Notes: generated from the sequence alone by a model not told the origin. A DNA stretch of 64,000 nucleotides from Pseudonocardia alaniniphila (GCF_022524485.1 NZ_JAKXMK010000047.1:1-64000), one strand, 5' to 3'. Shown: positions 27,189 to 36,534, numbered from the stretch's first letter. Program-made: numbers and translations.

Positions 27189-27647
27189 ATGCCCCTGTAT
27201 TTCGAGGACTTCGCGACAGGGCAGGAACTGGTGTCGCCCGCGCGGACCGTGACCGAGGCCGACATCGTGTCCTTCGCGGCCTGGACCGGCGACTACAACC
27301 CCGTCCACACCGACGCCGTGGCGGCAGCCGCGGGCCGATTCGGGGAACGCATCGCGCACGGCGCGCTCGGCCTGTCCCTCTGCCTGGGCCTCATCTCCCG
27401 GACAGGCGCGTTCGAGGGGAGCGCCGTCGCGCTTCTCGGGATCGACGGCTGGCGTTTCCGCGCGCCGGTGAGAATCGGCGACACCGTGCACGCGCGGGTC
27501 ACGATCCTCGACACCCGGTTGACCAGCCGGGGCGACGCCGGTGTCGTGGAGCGCCGGTTCTCGCTGGTCAACCAGCATGGCGACGTGACACAGGAAGGTC
27601 GGATGGACGTCATGGTGAAGCTGCGTCCGGAACCCGCAGCCCGATGA
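27189..27647 (+). CDS. MaoC-like (hotdog) dehydratase
   Basis: 152 residues with a single hotdog domain. GDYNPVHTD at 34-42 is the R-hydratase motif, with Asp35 and His40 as the catalytic pair, followed by RIAHGALGLSLCLGLI. MaoC proteins hydrate enoyl-CoA or act as inactive partners in heteromeric hydratases. A strong AGGAGG precedes the ATG. The stop overlaps the start of the thiolase-like gene (ATGA). With the thiolase-like and OB-fold genes this recalls the MaoC/thiolase/DUF35 sets of steroid side-chain and related aldolase systems. Confidence 0.88.
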   Translation: MPLYFEDFATGQELVSPARTVTEADIVSFAAWTGDYNPVHTDAVAAAAGRFGERIAHGALGLSLCLGLISRTGAFEGSAVALLGIDGWRFRAPVRIGDTVHARVTILDTRLTSRGDAGVVERRFSLVNQHGDVTQEGRMDVMVKLRPEPAAR

Positions 27648-28792
27648 CCGGCAACGGTGGCCCGTGGCTCAGCGGGGTGGGCCTGACCCCGTTCGGACGG
27701 CAGCCCGGTCCCACCGCCCTCGAGTGGCAGGCTCGCGCGGCACTGGCAGCCCTCGACGACGCGCAGGTTCTCGCGACCGAGGTTGACGTCGTGATCTGCG
27801 GCTACGCGACAACCCATGGCCATCTGATGCCCGCCGATCTGCTCGCCGAGCAGATCGGCGCCCGGCCCGACGCAGCGTTCGGCATGAGCGCGGGCGGTGC
27901 AACAGGGCTCGCGATGGTGGCCGCTGCGGCACGGCTGATCCGGGCAGGCGACGCGACGACGGTGCTCGTCGCGGCGGGAGAGGACCGCGCAAGCGGGCAG
28001 AGCGGCGACGTCTCGACCAGGACGCTGGCCCAGGTCGGGCACCGCCGGTACGAGGTCCCGCTCGGCGCGACCGTTCCCGCGTACTACGCGCTCCTGGCAT
28101 CACACCACCTCGCCCAGCACGACCTCACCCCGGCCGACCTCGCGCCGCTGGCCGTGCAGATGCGGGCCCACGCCGGCCCGACCGAGGGCGCTCACCTGCG
28201 TGCACCCGTCACCGTCGCCGACGTCGAGCAGTCGCGCATGATCGCCGAACCCCTCCGGCTCCTGGACTGCTGCCCCGTCTCCGACGGCGGGGCCGCGTTC
28301 CTCGTCAGCGCGGAGCCACGGGGCGGACGGGCAGTGCGCATCACCGGGACCGGAGAAGGACATCGTCATCAACACATCTGCGAAGCCGACTTCTCCGACC
28401 TGGGAGCCCGGCGCGCCGCGCGTACGGCCTTGCGACGGGCCGGTCGCGATCTCGACGACGTCGACATCGCAGGCATCTACGACAGCTTCACGATCACCCT
28501 CGCGATGCTCCTCGAAGAGATCGGCTTCTCCACTCCGGGCACCAGTGGTGCCGACGCCGCCCGTGGCAGCTTCGACCGCGCCGGCCGTCTTCCCCTCAAC
28601 ACGCACGGCGGTCTGCTGTCCTACGGACATTGCGGGGTCGGCGGCGGGATGGCGCACCTGGCCGAGGTGGTGACGCAGCTGCGCGGGGCCGCCGGAGCGC
28701 GGCAGGTGCCCCGCCCGCCCCGGACCGCACTCGCACACGCCGACGGCGGAGTGATGTCGGCGCACGTCAGCATCGTGGTGGAAGCGGCGTGA
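27644..28792 (+). CDS. Thiolase-like protein of the SCP2/Ltp2 (possible aldolase) type, without the nucleophilic Cys
   Basis: About 382 residues with the thiolase fold. Where thiolases have the acyl-accepting CASG motif this reads GMSAGGATGLAM at 80-91, so Gly85 replaces the cysteine. The C-terminal active-site region is NTHGGLLSYGHCGVGGGMAH, with His329 and Cys330. Thiolase-fold proteins that lack the first cysteine and pair with a Zn-ribbon/OB (DUF35) partner include the steroid aldolase Ltp2 and BbsB, so a retro-aldol or unusual C-C cleavage is more likely than classic thiolysis. It starts in the MaoC stop (ATGA) and its TGA overlaps the next GTG. Confidence 0.85.
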   Translation: MTGNGGPWLSGVGLTPFGRQPGPTALEWQARAALAALDDAQVLATEVDVVICGYATTHGHLMPADLLAEQIGARPDAAFGMSAGGATGLAMVAAAARLIRAGDATTVLVAAGEDRASGQSGDVSTRTLAQVGHRRYEVPLGATVPAYYALLASHHLAQHDLTPADLAPLAVQMRAHAGPTEGAHLRAPVTVADVEQSRMIAEPLRLLDCCPVSDGGAAFLVSAEPRGGRAVRITGTGEGHRHQHICEADFSDLGARRAARTALRRAGRDLDDVDIAGIYDSFTITLAMLLEEIGFSTPGTSGADAARGSFDRAGRLPLNTHGGLLSYGHCGVGGGMAHLAEVVTQLRGAAGARQVPRPPRTALAHADGGVMSAHVSIVVEAA

Positions 28793-29163
28793 GTACCGAG
28801 CCGGGCCCGGACGCCGACTGGACGCGAGGCGTCCCCCGGATCCTCTACAGCCAGTGCCGGCGATGCGGCCGACGAGGCTACCTGCCCCGGGATCGTTGCC
28901 CGGCCTGCGGACACGACACGATCGACCGCCTCCCCAGCCACGGGGTCGGCACCGTCACCGCCATCACCGTCGTCCATCGGGCACCCCGAGGAGCGGATCA
29001 CCCACCCACACCGTTCGGGATCTGCCTCGTCGAGCTCGACGAGCAGGTCCGCGCGATGGGGCGCTGCGCACCCACGTTGACGGTCGGTGACCGGGTGCGC
29101 GCCGGCTTCACGCACGAGGTTCCACACTTCGATGCTGTCGACCCGGCGGCGGCGTCCACGTAA
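28789..29163 (+). CDS. Zn-ribbon/OB-fold (DUF35) acyl-CoA-associated protein
   Basis: 124 residues. A rubredoxin-like zinc ribbon has cysteines at 23, 26, 37 and 40 (CRRCGRRG, then RCPACG), and an OB-fold follows (GTVTAITVVHRA, FGICLVELDEQVRAMGRC). DUF35 proteins form complexes with thiolase-fold enzymes and act as CoA-binding subunits. The GTG start overlaps the TGA of the thiolase-like gene (GTGA), which implies coupled, near-stoichiometric translation. It ends the three-gene coupled unit. Confidence 0.88.
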   Translation: MSTEPGPDADWTRGVPRILYSQCRRCGRRGYLPRDRCPACGHDTIDRLPSHGVGTVTAITVVHRAPRGADHPPTPFGICLVELDEQVRAMGRCAPTLTVGDRVRAGFTHEVPHFDAVDPAAAST

Positions 29164-29283
29164 TCGGCGTCGTACTACGTGTCGGGCGAATTCGCAATTC
29201 CTGTTACAGCTCGTTTTCTCGATTCCGCCGGTGGGCGCACCCCCGTATCCTCGAATTCGCTGCAGGCAGACGAAAGGGCGATC

Positions 29284-30819
29284 GTGGATATCTACGGCGA
29301 TTCCGACACCACTGACTATCTCGTTGTGGGTGCAGGCACTGCCGGATGTGTGGTCGCCTCACGGCTCTCCGAGGACCCGGACGTGAGAGTCGTGCTGCTG
29401 GAAGCGGGAGCGGCCGACGGCCCGGAGGCGATGTCCGTGCCGTGGACCTGGCCCAGGCTGCTGGGTACCTCGGTCGACTGGGCCTACACCACCGAACCGC
29501 AGACCGCCCTGACCGGAAGGGACCTGGACTATCCGCGAGGCCGGGTGCTGGGCGGGACGAGCAGCATCAACGGGATGATGCATCTGCGCGGGCACCGGGC
29601 CAACTACGACGGCTGGTCCGCTGCGGGCGCGACGGGCTGGGGATACGAGGATCTGCTCCCCTATTTCTGCCGGAGCGAGCACGCGGCCGGCCGCGACGAG
29701 CGGTACCGGGGCACCGGCGGCCCCATGATCGTGACGGGCGCCGAGGAAGTCGCGCCGTTCGAGAACGCCGCATTCGAAGCCGTGGCCGAACTCGGCCTCC
29801 CGATCTCGGACGACCTCAACGGCGCCGATCAGGACGGCGTGGGCTGGATCGACCAGAACATCGTGGACGGACACCGGCAGTCCGCGGCCGACGCCTACAT
29901 CCGCCCCGTCCTCGCGGACCGGCCGAACCTCACGGTCATGGCAGGCGCTGTCGTCCGCGGCCTGGTGCTCTCCGGCGGTCGGTGCCGGGGCGTGGAGTAC
30001 GTCCTCGACGGTGTGCGGCGGCGGATCGACGCCACCCGGGAAGTGGTGCTGTGCGCCGGAGCGATCGGGTCTCCGCACCTGCTGATGCTGTCGGGCATCG
30101 GACCGGCAGACGACCTCCGCCGCCACCGGATCGACGTCGTCGCCGACCTCCCCGGGGTCGGCCGGAACCTGCAGGACCATCCGATGGCCCGCGTGATCCG
30201 GTCGGGGGCCGGGCCGGTGGCCTCCAGCACGGAGGTCCATCGGGTTCTGGGCGCCCTGCTCCGCACCACCCGGACGCTCGACGCACCGGACGTCCAGATC
30301 TTCTTCTTCGACCGACCGTTCTACCCCGCGACCGTTCCGGTTGGCGGGTACGCCGTCGCCGTCGCCGCCGCGCGCCCACACAGTCGCGGAACGGTGACGC
30401 TGGCCTCGGCCGACCCCACCGTCGCACCCCGGATCGATCCCGGCCTCCTCACCGACGACAGGGACGTGGCGGTGTTGCTGGCCGGGCTGCAGATGGCCCG
30501 GGAGATCGCCGGCACCCGGGCCCTGGCCGGCTGGAGCGAGCAGGAACTCCGGCCGGGCCCGGACATCCAGGATCGGCCCCGGTTGCGCGAGTACCTGCGG
30601 GAGTCCGTGCACAGCGGGGCCCATCCAGCAGGCACCTGCCGGATCGGGGACGACGAGCAGGCAGTGGTCGACACCGAACTCCGCGTCCGGGGCGTCACAC
30701 ACCTGCGCGTCGCCGACGCCTCGGTCATGCCGGACCTCGTCGGAGCCAACCCCAACGCCACGGTGCTGGCGATCGGCGAGCGCGCCGCGGCACTGATCCG
30801 AGACCGGAGAGCGGCCTAG
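29284..30819 (+). CDS. GMC-family FAD oxidoreductase (choline/alcohol dehydrogenase-like)
   Basis: About 511 residues. The FAD dinucleotide motif is YLVVGAGTAGCVVASRL near 11-27, PRGRVLGGTSSINGMMHLRG is the first GMC signature, and GAIGSPHLLMLSGIGP the second. The C terminus has HSGAHPAGTCRIG and NPNATVLAIGERAA, which carry the catalytic His and Asn. It oxidises an alcohol to an aldehyde using FAD. The GTG at 29284 follows AAGGG by five bases; the frame extends upstream to 29179. It lies 120 bases after the DUF35 gene on the same strand and may supply substrate to that pathway. Confidence 0.87.
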   Translation: MDIYGDSDTTDYLVVGAGTAGCVVASRLSEDPDVRVVLLEAGAADGPEAMSVPWTWPRLLGTSVDWAYTTEPQTALTGRDLDYPRGRVLGGTSSINGMMHLRGHRANYDGWSAAGATGWGYEDLLPYFCRSEHAAGRDERYRGTGGPMIVTGAEEVAPFENAAFEAVAELGLPISDDLNGADQDGVGWIDQNIVDGHRQSAADAYIRPVLADRPNLTVMAGAVVRGLVLSGGRCRGVEYVLDGVRRRIDATREVVLCAGAIGSPHLLMLSGIGPADDLRRHRIDVVADLPGVGRNLQDHPMARVIRSGAGPVASSTEVHRVLGALLRTTRTLDAPDVQIFFFDRPFYPATVPVGGYAVAVAAARPHSRGTVTLASADPTVAPRIDPGLLTDDRDVAVLLAGLQMAREIAGTRALAGWSEQELRPGPDIQDRPRLREYLRESVHSGAHPAGTCRIGDDEQAVVDTELRVRGVTHLRVADASVMPDLVGANPNATVLAIGERAAALIRDRRAA

Positions 30820-32054
30820 TTCGGGGTCACGGCGTCGCTGACACCGGGGTCGGACGAGTGAGTCCGTTTGGGCAGCAATAGCGGGGTGGCGAGCAGGAGA
30901 ACGCCGGAGACGGTGATCGCGGAGAGGGGGCTGGTGAGCGTGGCGAGGACACCCCAGATCACCATGAGGGTGGCCTGCACGAGTTTGCTGCTGACACTCC
31001 ATGCGGTGAGGACTTGGGCGGCATGATCCGCGGGAGTCCGTTGCAGGCGTGCTGTGGCGTAGATCGGGTTGAAGATGCCCATGCAGGTGATCAGCAGGCC
31101 CTCGACGACGATCACGGTGAGGAGCCCTGTGATGCCGGGATGGATGAACGCGAGACCGAGCGGGAAGAGCGATCGCAGCCAGCCGGAGACGGTCATGACC
31201 CGGTGCCGGCCGTAACGCCTCACGAGGCGTGCGGAGAGGCGGGCGCCCACGAGGCCGCCGAGTGCCGGGATGCCGAAGGCAAGACCGTATTGCCAGGCCG
31301 GGACGTGGTGGTCACCCAGCAGGAGCACGGCCAGGAGCGGGACGGTGGCCATGATCAGGCCGCCGACCAGGATCGAGTTGAGGAACAGGCACCGTAGTAC
31401 GCGGTCGTGGAGGATGAAGCGCCAGCCACCGAGAAGGTCGGCTCCGCGCAATCTGGTGGCCGGGTCGCGAGGTGCTGCGACGTCGCCTCCGCGGATGCGG
31501 AGGACCGCGAGCGCCGACAGCAGGTAGCTGAGCGCGTCGGCCGTGATGGTGACGACCGGGCCCAGCAGCCCGATGAGCGCGCCGCCGAGGGGCGGTCCGG
31601 CCGCGGTCGCCACCCAGCTCGTGCCCTCGAATCTCGCGTTCGCGATGAGGAGATGGTCGCTGCGGACGAGGTGTTTCAGGTACGCGCCGGACGCGGCGGT
31701 GAAGGCGATGCTCGCCGCTCCGGAGACGACCGAGACCGCCAGCAGCTGACCGTAGGACAGCAAGCCCAGAACGTAGGCGACCGGAACGCTCGCCATCGCG
31801 AGGAACCGAACCAGGTCCATCGCCATCATCACCGGGCGCTTGGACCGGTGCTCGACCCACGGCCCGAGCGGGACCGCAACGATCGCCGCGACGGCAAGCC
31901 CGGCTGCCTCCAGAAGCGCAACCTCGAATGCCGACGAGTGCAGCACTCGAACAGCGATGAGCGGGAACGCTCCGAAGGCGATCCACGTGCCGTACGTGCT
32001 GACGGCGTAGGCCGACCACAGCCAGCCGAAACCGGACCCGAATCTCACGCGCAC
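30816..32054 (-). CDS. MFS transporter (enterobactin/macrolide exporter-like)
   Basis: About 412 residues with twelve predicted helices, starting WLWSAYAVSTYGTWIAFGAF, and the loop VEHRSKRPVMMAMDLVRF between helices 2 and 3 as in MFS exporters. GTG at 32054 is preceded by GGAGG six bases upstream; the frame extends to 32096 but lacks a better site. It is divergent from a LysR-type gene, with an inverted repeat in the spacer, the usual layout for a LysR-regulated efflux pump. Its last codons overlap the GMC gene end by four bases (convergent). Substrate unknown. Confidence 0.83.
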   Translation of the reverse strand: MRVRFGSGFGWLWSAYAVSTYGTWIAFGAFPLIAVRVLHSSAFEVALLEAAGLAVAAIVAVPLGPWVEHRSKRPVMMAMDLVRFLAMASVPVAYVLGLLSYGQLLAVSVVSGAASIAFTAASGAYLKHLVRSDHLLIANARFEGTSWVATAAGPPLGGALIGLLGPVVTITADALSYLLSALAVLRIRGGDVAAPRDPATRLRGADLLGGWRFILHDRVLRCLFLNSILVGGLIMATVPLLAVLLLGDHHVPAWQYGLAFGIPALGGLVGARLSARLVRRYGRHRVMTVSGWLRSLFPLGLAFIHPGITGLLTVIVVEGLLITCMGIFNPIYATARLQRTPADHAAQVLTAWSVSSKLVQATLMVIWGVLATLTSPLSAITVSGVLLLATPLLLPKRTHSSDPGVSDAVTPN

Positions 32055-32070
32055 ATGACTCCTCCAAGAC

Positions 32071-32103
32071 AACCGATGTTTGGATCCCGGAATCACATCG
32101 GTT
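32071..32103. promoter_or_regulatory. Inverted repeat in the MFS/LysR divergent spacer
   Basis: AACCGATGT at 32071-32079 and ACATCGGTT at 32095-32103 are perfect nine-base arms with a 15-base spacer. A related CAACCGA recurs near 32123. It is a likely binding site for the LysR protein encoded at 32177. Confidence 0.55.
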
Positions 32104-32176
32104 ACACGAGCGCGTGATCAAACAACCGACTTTCGGCGAGCCACAACGATTGGTTGGATCGGCATAGGCTGGATCA

Positions 32177-33145
32177 GTGGATACCGAGGCAGTGCGGTCG
32201 TTCGTCCGGGCGGCCGAGTTCGGACAGCTGCAACACGCAGCCGACGAGTTGGGCGTGACACAGCAGGCGGTTTCCAAGCGGATCGCCGCCCTGGAGCGCG
32301 AACTGGAGGTCCGCCTTTTCACCCGGACCGCACGAGGGGTCGAACTGACGCTCGACGGCCAGGCGTTCCTCTCACACGCACGGAGCATCGTCGCGGGTGT
32401 CGATCGCGCCGTCGCCTCGGTCAGGCCGGGCTCACGGGCCCTTCGGATCGACGTTCTCGGCCTCCGAAGCGCGCAGGCCGTCGTTCTGCACGACTACTGG
32501 CGCTCGCATCCCGACACCGACCTCGACGTGGTGACCCTCAGGGTCGACGACCCTCACGTGGCGGCCGCCGCCGTCCGGACAGGCGACATCGACGCCTCGT
32601 TCCGCACCGTCACCGATCCGGCCACGCTGCCGCGCGACGTGCAGATGATCCACGCCTTCGACTCCCCGCTGGAACTCCTCGTCGGCCCCAGGCATCCGCT
32701 TGCCTCCGCACGAACACTGACACCACCCCGGCTGCGCAAGCTTCGGATCTGGGTGCCGGGTATCGCGCCCCGAAGCGAATGGGCAGAGTTCTACGACCAG
32801 CTCGCCACCGCCTTCGACCTCCGCATCGACGCGGCGGGCCCCAACTTCGGCACCGAGGTACTCATCGACGAGCTCGCGGAATCCGCCGACGTGGCCACCC
32901 TCGTCGGCGCGCGCGACCGGTACGTCTGGCCGACGAACTACGACCTACGCCGCATCCCGATCGTGAACCCGACGCTCGCCTACCCGCTCTCCCTCATGTT
33001 CCCCAGGACGAATCCGCATCCGGGACTTCAATCGATCATCAACCACTTCGCCGGCCTGACACCGCTCCCTGAAACGGCCTGGCTCCCGTCCTGGGCAACG
33101 ACACCACGCCGCAGCGCTGGCGACATCGCGCACACCCGCCACTGA
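32177..33145 (+). CDS. LysR-family transcriptional regulator
   Basis: 322 residues. The N-terminal winged helix reads VRSFVRAAEFGQLQHAADEL and GVTQQAVSKRIAALERELEV, then LFTRTARGVELT, a canonical LysR head. The effector domain includes GLRSAQAVVLHDYWRSHPDT and a C-terminal MFPRTNPHPGLQ segment. Its GTG start lies 122 bases from the divergent MFS gene, and the inverted repeat between them suggests that it controls the transporter and itself. Confidence 0.88.
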   Translation: MDTEAVRSFVRAAEFGQLQHAADELGVTQQAVSKRIAALERELEVRLFTRTARGVELTLDGQAFLSHARSIVAGVDRAVASVRPGSRALRIDVLGLRSAQAVVLHDYWRSHPDTDLDVVTLRVDDPHVAAAAVRTGDIDASFRTVTDPATLPRDVQMIHAFDSPLELLVGPRHPLASARTLTPPRLRKLRIWVPGIAPRSEWAEFYDQLATAFDLRIDAAGPNFGTEVLIDELAESADVATLVGARDRYVWPTNYDLRRIPIVNPTLAYPLSLMFPRTNPHPGLQSIINHFAGLTPLPETAWLPSWATTPRRSAGDIAHTRH

Positions 33146-33194
33146 CGGTCGGTCGACATCGGCAATGAGTTCTGCCTGCCCAAGGCCCGTCCGA

Positions 33195-34835
33195 TCATCC
33201 CGGATGGACGGACGAGGACGGTCGTGAGCCCGGCCGGATCTGAGGAAACCGGCTACGTCGCAACGTCCGCAGCAGCGTCTCGGCGGCCAGTTGGCCGGAG
33301 ATGGCGTTGACGCCGCCCCCCGGCCAGGTTCCCACGCCGGCCAGGAAGAGCCGGGGTATCGGCGTGCGATAACGACTGAGCCCCAGGCTGGGGCGCAACA
33401 TCAGGAACTGATCGAGATGGTGGCTGCCGGAGATCGAGTCGCCGCCGACGAGATTGCTGTTCGCCCGCTCCAGGTCGTCAGGAGAAGAGATCGCCCGAGC
33501 ACGCACCTGCCCTGTGAGGCCCGGGGCGTGCGCCTCGAGAATGTCTGTCACGCGATCGGCGTAGGCCTCGCGCACGTCCGGCCAGTGTGTTCCGCTGATC
33601 CGGCCGCCTGCGTCGCCCGTGATCTGTGACGGCACCATGCGGACCTGGATCCACACGACGTGCTGTCCTGCTCGTTGAACCCTGGTGGGATCGACGACGC
33701 TGGTCTGGCCGACCACCAGCAACGGGGCCTCGGGCAATTGGTGTGCGAGCGCCTGCTGGTACGTCCGCGCCATGTCGTCGACGTACGAGCCGATATGGAC
33801 GTACGCGAAATCGGACAACCGCGGATCCCGCCACGGAATGCGGCCATCGAGAGCCAGGTGCAGCATGAAGGTGGCCGGCCCGAATCGATAGTTCCGCGCG
33901 GTGGCCGACATTCCGTTGGGGACCGCGGCGTCGGCGAGGAGATCCTGCACGAGACGAGGCAGCACGACGGTCGAGACGACCCCGTGCCGCGCACTGATCC
34001 GCTGCCCGTCGGCGAGGGTCACACCGCGCGCACCGCTCCCGTCGACGTCGACGCGGGCCACCCGCGCACCGGTGAGAACGGTGCCGCCCCGTGCCTTCAC
34101 CAGCGCGGCCATCGCGTCCGGAAGCCGCCCGGCACCGCCTTCCACAATCGATATGCCTCCCAGCATGTCGGCGAACATCTCCAGCAAGGGGAAGACGGCG
34201 CCACCGGCGATGTCGGGCGCGTAGTCCAGATGCATGCCCCAGGCAGCCGCCAACGACTTCGCCTCGGGCGTCGAGAAGTAACGGTCGCCGAGCGCTCGGG
34301 TCGAGGAGAGGAGCGTTGCAGCAAGATCCCCCGGCGGCATGCTCTTGCGATGGCGCCACACCTCGCGCACGGACTTCATGGCGACCCACGACGGCTGGGG
34401 GCTGGTGTAGATCGGTAGGTAGGCGGCGGCGAAAGCCTCGAACAGTTCGCGAAGGCGCCCCCACCCAGCCGCATCCGCCGGGGAGTGTTCCTGCCACATC
34501 GCGAGAGTGGTGTCCTGGTCGGATGTGACGCGAAGATTCGCACCGTCGGGGAAGGCCGATGCGTACGGGTGAGCGGACCTCGCGAACCGCAACCCCTCGT
34601 TGCACAGCTCGGCACCGTACTTCGCGAAGAACGGGGATCCGAGGAACAGGTTCATATTCGTGGCATAGAGATCGTGGACGTATCCGGGCAGCGTCACCTC
34701 GCCACTCTGTACCGCCCCGCCCACCGTGGGGTTGGCCTCGACGACCACCACGGACAATCCCGCGTCGGCGAGCACGGTGGCAGCGACCAGGCCTTGATGG
34801 CCGGCACCGATGACCACCACATCACACTCGTCCAC
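33195..34835 (-). CDS. Phytoene desaturase-like FAD oxidoreductase (PYROXD2/CrtI family)
   Basis: 546 residues. The N terminus has VVVIGAGHQGLVAATVLADA and, after the second strand, VVVEANPTVGGAVQSGEV, which is the FAD-binding pattern of amine oxidase/CrtI-type proteins. The C terminus has LFLAGVGTWPGGGVNAISGQ, the second FAD contact. No carotenoid genes flank it, so a different amine or desaturation substrate is likely. GTG at 34835 follows AGGAG. It is on the same strand as the hpt-like gene upstream, 55 bases away, and could share its transcript. Confidence 0.82.
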   Translation of the reverse strand: MDECDVVVIGAGHQGLVAATVLADAGLSVVVVEANPTVGGAVQSGEVTLPGYVHDLYATNMNLFLGSPFFAKYGAELCNEGLRFARSAHPYASAFPDGANLRVTSDQDTTLAMWQEHSPADAAGWGRLRELFEAFAAAYLPIYTSPQPSWVAMKSVREVWRHRKSMPPGDLAATLLSSTRALGDRYFSTPEAKSLAAAWGMHLDYAPDIAGGAVFPLLEMFADMLGGISIVEGGAGRLPDAMAALVKARGGTVLTGARVARVDVDGSGARGVTLADGQRISARHGVVSTVVLPRLVQDLLADAAVPNGMSATARNYRFGPATFMLHLALDGRIPWRDPRLSDFAYVHIGSYVDDMARTYQQALAHQLPEAPLLVVGQTSVVDPTRVQRAGQHVVWIQVRMVPSQITGDAGGRISGTHWPDVREAYADRVTDILEAHAPGLTGQVRARAISSPDDLERANSNLVGGDSISGSHHLDQFLMLRPSLGLSRYRTPIPRLFLAGVGTWPGGGVNAISGQLAAETLLRTLRRSRFPQIRPGSRPSSSVHPG

Positions 34836-34890
34836 GCGGTTCTCCTGTGCGTCTCGTCATCCGGCGAAGTCGTGCCAGCCCATCACATCC

Positions 34891-35481
34891 TCACCGAGGC
34901 GTACAGGGCTCGGCGGCAGTTTCCAGGATCGCGATGAAGGGCAGGTCGCGGTAGCGCTCGGCGAAGTCGATTCCATAGCCGACAACGAACTCATTCGGGA
35001 TGTCGAACCCGACATAGCGCACCGGAACGTCGGCTTTCCGCGTGGTCTGCTTGCGCAGTAGGGCACACACCTCGAGGGAGGCCGGCTTGCGCACCTCGAG
35101 GTGCTGCAGCAACCAGGCCAGGGTGAGGCCGGAGTCGATGACGTCCTCGACGATCAGCACGTGCCGGCTACTGAGATCCGTCTCCAGATCGTTGACCAGA
35201 CGCACCTTGCCCGAGGACACGGCGGCCGACCCGTACGAGCTCAGTGTCAGGAATTCCAGCTGCGCCGGAATCGACAACGCACGGGCCAGATCCGCCAGGA
35301 ACATGACGCTGCCCTTCAGCACCCCGACCAACACGAGAGCATCGGCGCCATCCCGGCAGCGCTCTCGGAAATCCCGGCTGAGCTGCTCGGCCAGCTCATC
35401 GATCTTGTTGCGGATCTGCTGCTCCGTGAGGAGCACACGAGCCAACTCTGCGTCATACACGCCGTATCGTCCCGTCTGCAT
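34891..35481 (-). CDS. hpt: Hypoxanthine phosphoribosyltransferase-like protein
   Basis: 196 residues. VLIVEDVIDSGLTL at 108-121 is the PRPP-binding loop of purine phosphoribosyltransferases, LVGVLKGSVMFLADL near 51-65 is the preceding conserved segment, and FVVGYGIDFAERYRDLPFI is the C-terminal signature of hypoxanthine-guanine enzymes. The reaction salvages hypoxanthine or guanine with PRPP in the cytoplasm. The principal hpt of actinomycetes lies beside tilS and ftsH; those are absent here, so this is probably a second copy. Confidence 0.87.
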   Translation of the reverse strand: MQTGRYGVYDAELARVLLTEQQIRNKIDELAEQLSRDFRERCRDGADALVLVGVLKGSVMFLADLARALSIPAQLEFLTLSSYGSAAVSSGKVRLVNDLETDLSSRHVLIVEDVIDSGLTLAWLLQHLEVRKPASLEVCALLRKQTTRKADVPVRYVGFDIPNEFVVGYGIDFAERYRDLPFIAILETAAEPCTPR

Positions 35482-35847
35482 ATAACAGCAAGATTCTTTC
35501 CCGATCCCGTCAATTCAGGGATGAACGCCACGTCGTGCACGGTTCGACGAACAGTCAGCTGCAAGCCTTGGCTGAGCGCCACTCACGATGCCGAGTGTGG
35601 GCGGGCCCGGAAGATGGCGGCCAGTGCCTGATAAACCTGAGGATCGCGCGCCCCTGGTGCCGCCACATCCAGCAGCACGCTATCCCCCCGCGATGAATGT
35701 CGCAACAACATGCGCCGCCGGCACGACGTGAAGCCGGACAGAGCGTGCGCATTCCGGAAGAGCGCGAAAGGTGTTCTATTTTGCACTTTCTCTGGAACAC
35801 GTGGCCGACCAGGGCGGTTACCAGAGCGCGGCATAGCGCTGGGAGTA
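35482..35847. other. Intergenic stretch with an unassigned short frame
   Basis: About 370 bases. On the minus strand a 42-codon frame ends at 35583 and reads DVAAPGARDPQVYQALAAIF near its end, with plausible codon use but no clear start signal. It may be the tail of a lost gene. Local GC is lower than in the neighbours. Confidence 0.35.
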
Positions 35848-36450
35848 CTAGTCGGGGCGCGCTGCAAGGAGATGGGCGGTCGATCGCACCGCTTTCAGCG
35901 CCTCCTCGTCGCGCGTGGCGATGCACAGGACGAAGGTGCCCTGGATGAGGGCGAGTATCGCGTTCGCCAGCTCCTCCGCCGTGCGGTCGGCACGGACGTC
36001 GCCGCTCTCCTGCCCCTGCGCCAGGAGGGCGGCCAAGTGCTCCCGCCAGGCAAGCAGGGAGGCGCCGATCTGCTCACGGAAGGCGTCGGAGCCGACGGCG
36101 ACCTCGGTGGAGAGCTTCCCCACGAGGCAAGCCCGCCGGTAGCCGGACCGCACGAAGAGCTCCACCAGTTCGTCGACGTATCCGCCGAGCCGTTCGGTCG
36201 CGGAGAGATCCGGCTCGCTCGCCCAGCGGTCGAGCAGGGCAAGCTGGAAGTCCGTGTAGCGGGTCAGGACAGCTCGCGCAAATTCCTCTTTCGATCCGAA
36301 GTGGTGATAGAAGGAGCCCTTCGGCACCCCCGACGCCTCCAGGATCGCATCGACCGTAGTGCCGTGGAAGCCACGGTCGTAGAAGTACTTCAGGCCCTGC
36401 CGAAGCAGCCGCTCCTTGTGTGACAACGGCTCACTCTGCTGCGTGCTCAT
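35848..36450 (-). CDS. TetR-family repressor of the NemR/AcuR type
   Basis: 200 residues. The helix-turn-helix reads GFHGTTVDAILEASGVPKGS and FYHHFGSKEEFARAVL. The sensor region contains RRACLVGKLSTEVA near 108-121, like the CLLGN/CLVG cysteine segment of NemR- and AcuR-like repressors that sense electrophiles or acryl compounds. It is divergent from the crotonase/acyl-CoA ligase pair, with tandem GTCTA-type operators at 36535-36562, so it probably represses that operon. Confidence 0.87.
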   Translation of the reverse strand: MSTQQSEPLSHKERLLRQGLKYFYDRGFHGTTVDAILEASGVPKGSFYHHFGSKEEFARAVLTRYTDFQLALLDRWASEPDLSATERLGGYVDELVELFVRSGYRRACLVGKLSTEVAVGSDAFREQIGASLLAWREHLAALLAQGQESGDVRADRTAEELANAILALIQGTFVLCIATRDEEALKAVRSTAHLLAARPD

Positions 36451-36534
36451 GTCGTCTTCGTCCTCTTACGAAAAAGGTCCTTTCCATCCATACTAACCGT
36501 TCATTGACGTGGCCATAACCTTCCACGATTCCTT

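Noticed and set aside
33191..33216. Imperfect hairpin between the LysR gene and the FAD oxidoreductase
   Set aside because: It overlaps the 3' coding end of the oxidoreductase and pairs only weakly, so it is not called as a terminator.
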